A DNA stretch of 64,000 bases, taken from assembly GCA_003993805.1 (NCBI GenBank), contig RSEF01000005.1, forward strand, positions 40,120,515 to 40,184,514. Reading direction: 5' to 3'. Positions 57,801 to 64,000 of this stretch are shown piece after piece (position 1 is the first letter of the stretch; each line of letters starts with the position of its first letter). The position numbers were made by a program, and so were the translations under genes. Source of the DNA: Himantopus leucocephalus (lineage: Eukaryota > Chordata > Aves > Charadriiformes > Recurvirostridae). The notes beneath the pieces were generated by a model. The model was not told where the DNA came from. It did no database searches and saw nothing but the letters and a program-made list of their open reading frames with translations.

Positions 57801-60800
57801 TACCAACATTCGACACAGCTGAAAAGAATACAAAAATGGAAAGAAATAAGGAGCAAGCATTTATTAAATGGTTAGAGTTCCCCTCTTCTGCAAGTAAAAC
57901 TAATCTGCCTTCCAAGTATAGGAGCTATGTGCGCTTCACGTCAACATCCAAGATGTTCTCCAGTGCTGGCTGGAGGGTCTAATCTTTCCCAGAATTATCC
58001 GAGCAGTGCAGTTGAAGAACAAGAATGAATATTTGAATAATCACACCACAATGTGAGGTGACCCTCCGACAGGGGACTGACCAGATACACATATGGATTT
58101 TGGGAAGACGCTCTGATGCTCTTTTTTAGCACAGCTGTGAGAAGAATGTGGCTAAGACCCAGTAGTCTTTCTGGAGTATAGCTGGCAAAGGAAACCATGA
58201 GGAGAAGAGAATTTAACACATGGGTGTAAGAGAGTCCGCTTCATTGATGCGATCTGAGGGGAATGTCTAATGACTGGAAGAATCAAACTTGGCAATGAAA
58301 ACACAAAGCTCTTTTCATCAATTCAAACGCAGACTCTAAAGCTGCAGATGGTTACCTCCAGCCTTGCCTATTCAGTGCGGCGTTGTATAAAATGGCACTT
58401 TGGTGAATACTAATAGATCAAAACAAAGATTTAATAACATAAAGATGTGGTGTTCATTTTTAAATGAGGATACAGGTCAGTGTCTCAGAAAAGAGCGAAA
58501 TAAGTATCTTTATGTATGGGTCTAAAGTCTCTGGAGATTTTTAACTGCAAACATGATATCTTTAGTGTGCAGATTGTATTTAGTACAGCACAGCTATGCA
58601 GGGAACAGGCTAAAAGCAAGATTTCTGAATTATTATTCGAATTGAGCCTCTTTGCAACATGCAAATGTTGTTAACTAGTTATCATCTCCCTTTTAAAATC
58701 ATACCTGCATATATTTAGTTGAACTATACATTGTAGCTTGTAAGCTTTCAGTCATTCCTTGTAGATAAGAATGGAGCTGGTTAATTAGAAATTGCAGGCA
58801 GAAGCACTGCACAAAAGAAACAAGTTTTACATTCACCGGGACTTAAAGCTATTTGTTTTGGAGGAACCACCAAATGTTAGATAATTCGACTGGCTTTACT
58901 TAGAATTTTAGAGATACATTTCTTTAACTTTCATATTTCAAAGTAATAAATAGAATTTAATGTCTGCTTTTATTAAGATGTTACATTTAAATGTTCACAC
59001 TTCCCTATCGAACTAGACTGCTTTCTTTTTACTTAGAAAACTGTATTCTGATGAGCGTCAGATCAACACATTAACTACTGGAGGCTAGGAGTACAGCTTC
59101 ATAGGTATTAATAGTTTCACTGATTTGTGTCAGTAAATAATTTAGCAGATGTCAAAAGTGATTTTGCTTTTAATGAAAACCACTGTGCTGCCTGCTGCTG
59201 TGAAGTTCTGCTGGGATTGGATAGTTGGTAATCTTTTAATATCATATAGGGAATAATTTAGTTGGTGCTGGCATTTTGAAAAGTAAAGTAAGTTCTGGTG
59301 ACTTGTTGAAGAATGTAGATGCAGAGCTAGTTTCTTAGTTACAGCAAATTGTCGTAGCTCTTTTGCCCTGAGTTGCATTCGTTTGTCCCAGTTAAGGATA
59401 TGACCCGTAGTTTACTGAGAAACAGATGCTGGTGGGTACATTCAAAAGGAGAGTGAGGGAGGGCAAAATGCTAAGAATCTTTTACTTGCGATAGAGAGGC
59501 ACAGAAGTCAATGGTTATGCAAGTTTTTATGGAAGGAAATGGGGAGCCGAGGAAGACAACTCTTGTAGCAGTCTAAGATAGCAATGACAATTAGCAATGG
59601 TTCTGGATTTTCAGAACTGGATCAAAAGTTGTTAAAGGAGATTCAATATGGAAAAAACTGCTTGATGAGGACTGATGTGTTGGCTGCTTCGTGCAATGAT
59701 TAAAAGCAGATTATAAGCTCCATGGGGCCCATAAGAGATACACAATCTCCACAGGCGGGGTTTTATGGTGTTTAGGAAACCCACACTAGCCAGATGGAAG
59801 ATTCCCAGACACGCAAAACCACCACATACCCTGAAGAATTCTGCAGAGTGCAGCAGAGCTGATGCAAAGTTTCTTTGGCATGCAAGACATGAATAGGAAC
59901 ATGAGAAAGTCTAAAACACAAAATCCAGTAACAATCACATCATATCATATAGTAAAATATTACCATTAACTAGTGTAACAATAACAGGCAATGTGAATTT
60001 ATTGGATTTAGGGGCAACAGTCTTGGAAGTACTGCTCTAGGAATTTAGTGAGGAATTAAGACTAATGGAAATGTGTGAAGAAAGTCATGTGTGATCTAAC
60101 AGAAAGCAGTACATAGTAGGGTCAGAATTTATTTAAATACTTGGAATTCTGTGCTAACGCCAGTGACTCCTCTCAGAAAAATTCCCTGCAGATTGCACTA
60201 ATATGCATGGTGAAATGATGAATTAAAAAGTCTTGTAGAAATACCTGTTTGTTGTAATAAAAGAATTTAGTAAGCCAGTGAGGATGTGTGCAGCCTCGGG
60301 GAAATTCAACATACAAAGTGAAATAACTTTTCTGGGTCTGGAGGAAATAAGATTTTGAACTAGTATTCAAATCTAAGGTGAGCTGAACAAATTCAGTCAT
60401 ATTCTCTGGACTGTTGTAGGTATACTGTGTTTCTGTATCACTAGGCAGATCTTGTTTCCCTTGGTAAGGCTACCTTACACGCAAAGCTCTAATGAAATGT
60501 ATTTCCTGCGTTGGATTATATTATCTTTATTGGATGACACTTCACTTACCAATTTTTGAATTGCATACTCCATGTTACAGTCCAGGTAAAATTTGCAGGC
60601 TGTGATGGAGGGAGTGCCTGATAACTTAGTACCACTAATACTGATAGCTTCCCAACCCCAAAAAAGAGAGGACCTGGGTTAGCATAAGCAGAAATCTTCT
60701 GACTGAAGAAGATACAAAACAATCGACTTTCTGTCTTTTCTGCCTGGATTCCTTGGGGACCCCAATGGGCCAGGGATGCACACTGGTTATACCAAGATCT

Positions 60801-61592
60801 GCACAGAGCAGCAGGACCTCAGACATTTTCTTTCAAAAGCTTCCTTGGCGTCTGTGCTCCCCCTGCCCGGGTTTTCTAAGTGGTTGTTTCGGAGTGGGGG
60901 GTACTCCTCCGGGGTGCAGCAGAATGGAGCTGAGTTTCGTCCTCCGTCTGAGGAGATCCTGATTCCAATCTTCTGTATCTCAGGGGGGTGTTTTAGCCAC
61001 GCAGGTTTGGTCTGGATGCTCTCTATTCCTTGCCTTGAAGTAGTACCACAGAGCAGAAAATAATGCAGGATTCTCAGATCAGAGAACAGTGAGTAGGCTA
61101 TTCACCTCTGAGAAGTGAGACCTGGTTCTGACACTTTCCTTTAGAGCTTTTGCTCAGTTTTATCCAATGCCTGTTGAACATAAATACAAAGCCAGTATCA
61201 GAACACCCATCTCCTATTTTTGAGGTGAGCACCCTCGACCACCACCCACAGAATCACACCTTCAGGTCTAATAACATTTGAGATGTTTCTTCTGTAGGAA
61301 TTCATAGCTTCAGAAAGAGAAGTAGAGAAGACTTTTCAGCCCTGCAGTGTACAGCTCTCCTGAGAAGTGGCAGATGTGGGTTAAAACCAAGTTTTCCTTA
61401 GCTTGGCTGAATGCTCTAGCCGATAGTCAGTGTAATCTTTTATACTTGTTTTCAAAAGGAGGAGTGGTAGCACTGCTGTTATCTTTGTCACCTTAGAAGA
61501 AACAAGTGGCTTCATGTTAGTTTTAGAGAAGGTCAGCTTCAGGCCCTCCGCACAGCTTGGAGCAAGACACTTAAACTGAGGGCCTGAGGTTT

Positions 61593-61610
61593 AAAAAAAA
61601 AAAAAAAAAN
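61593..61610. repeat. Poly-A tract ending in N
   Basis: Seventeen A followed by N at 61610. The preceding 50 bp faintly resemble a forward MIR core, but too weakly to call. Confidence 0.8.
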
Positions 61611-61780
61611 AGTGCCCTTCTCCTTAAACTAGTTGTTGCAAATCCCATCCCAAGGTGCTGCTGTGCTCTTTTTGCAGTCTGGAGGAGGAATGCACCAGTG
61701 CAGAGCACACCTGGAGCTGCAGATCCCATTCTCAGTTCCAGAGTCCCAAAAGACAGATTTGGTGATATTCAGAATTACTG

Positions 61781-61843
61781 CAGCTGAGACCCTTTGTAGT
61801 ACTAATGATTCNCAGCTGAGACCCTTTGTAGTACTAATGATTC
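61781..61843 (+). repeat. 31-bp duplicate around a single N (probable assembly duplication)
   Basis: CAGCTGAGACCC...AATGATTC occurs identically at 61781-61811 and 61813-61843 with N at 61812. Confidence 0.85.
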
Positions 61844-64000
61844 ATAATATCTTTTGACGTCTCGTTTTCATTTGAAGATGGCCCTTAATACAGCAGTTTG
61901 CGGCATCAGTACCAAAAGTCTCGTACAGTTGCAATGTGTGACATTGCCAGAGCAGATTATGGGATATCATTCTCATGGATATGTGGGGTGTCCTAAATTA
62001 CAGTGAGGCCTTTAGCATCTGACAGTTTATGATCGATGCCAGGATTATGTTCAGTGGTGTACTTAACAGAACAAAGACAAAAAATGCCAACCAAAGGGAA
62101 TGACAGATAAGCCTTTCCTGCATTCCTTGCACACCCGAGATATCCATTGGCTGCAGGGAGTTTCACATGGATGAAGAATGCAAAACTGAGCATACAGTCT
62201 GAGTCAAGTATTTATTTTCTTTGTGTAGCTATGGTTTACATTTACTTAACCTCTGTAAATTGTGGATTGCAGCAGATACTGTTTTCTTAAAGTATGGGTA
62301 GTTACAATATAAACACAAATATTTATCATCATTTGAATATTTATCATCTCAGCCTTTGACAAAAATATAAGCAGCGCTGAAACTTCATTCTCTCAAATGC
62401 TGAAATGTATTCTATGAGAGTCAAATGTTTTCAGAGTCAACATAATCACAGCATCCCAGTTTTTGACCTGTGTGTTCATTTACAGTTTGCTTATAGCTGC
62501 TTCACAGAGATGGAAGTTTGTAGATTACAACATGGTTTTATTGATTTATCAGTAGCAAAATACACTAAGTATGCTCAGTAAACTGGATCAGCTAGCTCTT
62601 GGGCTTGTATTGTATAATATCAGCTTGTTGTGGAATACTTCAGAACATAATCAGAATGTTGGCATAGTTAACATCAATGGCGTAAACCAGACTTGCGAAG
62701 ACTAATATTTAGTAAGGCCAATAACACAAACAAATTAGATTTTGAAGTTGTTTGCCCAATAGGAAGAAGCATGCTGACACAGTATTTGTAAGCTTATAGT
62801 TAACAATTCTATGACAAATTATTAAATAACTTTGAGAAGCAGATTGAGTGCTCCTTGAAGAACAGCAAGAAAACTTTTTCTCAGACTTGCTTTTTTTTCC
62901 AAGATGATAAAATGAGTGTCACAGCAAATAATCATTTACTTTAATATTTTATATCCAAATAAAATAAGTCCGTGGCATTTACATTGCCGTTACTAAATAG
63001 TATTTGGTTTGTTTGCAAGAGTCATTTATTTGTGGCTTGGCTGAAGGAATAAAAATAAATTTGCGGTTCTTTCTGTTAATACTCATACTGTTTCTTAACA
63101 TATGCAAAAGATTGAATACTGTAAATGTATGTACAGAAGCTCAACAAGGGACCCCAGACTTTCTGAAGCTTCTGAATTACGTATCTTTTAGAGAATTGCT
63201 GGGACAGTTCTTTACAGCAACAAATAGAAATAACTGACTAGGCCAGCAAGGTAGTTAATTTTAAGCAAACTTGAAATCATTAAAATTTTTCCATTAAAAT
63301 TAAAACTAAGTGTAAAAATTACACTTAAAATTAAGTGTACCTTTACTGAAGCAGGGACTAGTTCTCCAAGGAGAAAATTGCAGTTCATGTTTCTAATATA
63401 ATACTGAGTCATTAGTTAATAGCCAGCTTTTAACCTAAAGCTTTTAATTTTTTTAACAATATTTTGTAGAAAGGCAGCATCAATTGTATTTATACGTATG
63501 AGCGCTAACAAAAGCTTTAACCCCATCATTGCCACTATTTTATTGGCAAGCTGCTCAGCTTTCCCATTCTACATTTTTGCTGGATGTGATGTAGCTACAA
63601 GGATATAGATCTAAACACTGGATTGTTGGAATACGTAAATCTTTAGGACCAAATTTTACCATTTCAGCTTCAGATTATGGAATTTTTGCCCATATGAAGT
63701 ATCAGAATTCAGCCTTTGAGTGGAAGACATTGCAGGTATTGGAGAGGTGTATAATAAAATTACTATAATTAGCACTTTATTCTGTGCCTCGTAATATATT
63801 CATCTCGATCACCTCAATCTTTTATTTGATAAGATAATCATATAAACTATTTGAAGGATGTAACAGATGAACATCTACATCTGATAAAGGGGATAAGTGG
63901 TGAACTCAACACAAAACATGTTTCACAGATCTCTGATTTCAAACACTGAGAAAATATTTTACTCTATGCTTTTGAAGAATTTCATGAATCTTCATGTAAA

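Larger units (their letters stand above)
53644..64000 (+). other. Intron downstream of second recognised exon (5' part)
   Basis: Begins with the consensus donor GTAAGT. No further exon of the gene was recognised before the window end, so the acceptor lies beyond 64000. Contents are AT-rich unique sequence, a (TA)n run at 54543-54560, a GT-rich tract at 54853-54879, a GC-richer patch at 56650-56850, a poly-A with an N at 61610, and a false tandem duplication at 61781-61843. Confidence 0.65.

Noticed and set aside
61520..61592. Possible forward MIR core (GCAAGACACTTAAACTGAGG) before a poly-A
   Set aside because: Only about 40 bp resemble the consensus, and the adjoining poly-A with an N makes the edge unreliable.
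1..64000. CRISPR arrays, tRNA or rRNA genes, bacterial-type operons, defence systems
   Set aside because: No regularly spaced repeats, no cloverleaf with A and B boxes that I could support, and the splice sites and repeats show vertebrate nuclear DNA.

Overview
This is a 64-kb stretch of vertebrate, most likely avian, nuclear DNA lying inside one large protein-coding gene on the + strand. Three things point to a bird. The interspersed repeats that can be recognised are CR1-type LINE relics and old MIR-type SINE relics, at low density. There are no Alu, B1 or L1-like sequences. AT-rich unique sequence surrounds two short exons with canonical splice sites. Turtle or crocodilian DNA cannot be excluded without a search. 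Nothing suggests a bacterial, viral or plasmid origin, and there are no operons, CRISPR arrays or RNA genes that I can support.

Gene content: two coding exons, at 24816-24910 and 53413-53643, join in frame across a 28.5-kb intron (the AG at the end of the first plus the C opening the second make a Ser codon). Together they encode a charged coiled-coil segment. From remembered family sequence I assign it to syntaxin-binding protein 4 (STXBP4/Synip, a PDZ, coiled-coil and WW protein of vesicle fusion). The assignment is fairly confident but not verified by search. The PDZ and WW exons and the gene ends are outside the window. All remaining sequence is intron: upstream 1-24815, middle 24911-53412, downstream 53644-64000.

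Repeat layout: an old, nearly full-length CR1 ORF2 relic in reverse orientation (about 1480-4300); MIR-type SINE relics near 10.3, 23.5, 34.6, 43.4 and 49.2 kb; an old CR1 RT-domain relic on + (about 19860-21310); a small CR1 with its two halves in opposite orientation (26580-26866), which looks like a 5' inversion; and a CR1 3' end on + (28110-28640). A short near-palindromic motif around TTGACTTCAGTGGGA recurs at several places.

Assembly quality matters here. Six single-N positions are each flanked by near-identical tandem copies of 31-128 bp. This is the signature of unmerged contig ends (probably alternative alleles), not of real duplications. Three further single Ns sit in A/T homopolymers, one has no duplication, and there is a 100-N placeholder gap at 49662-49761.

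I found no convincing new biological system. The best leads are candidate conserved regulatory islands in the introns (10940-11140, 7720-8040, 44640-45010, 46180-46480), a diverged 200-bp-spaced duplication (18772-19090), a strong G-quadruplex candidate (50278-50299), a Gly/Pro-rich interruption of the coiled coil in the second exon, and a few unexplained GC-rich islands and long open frames.
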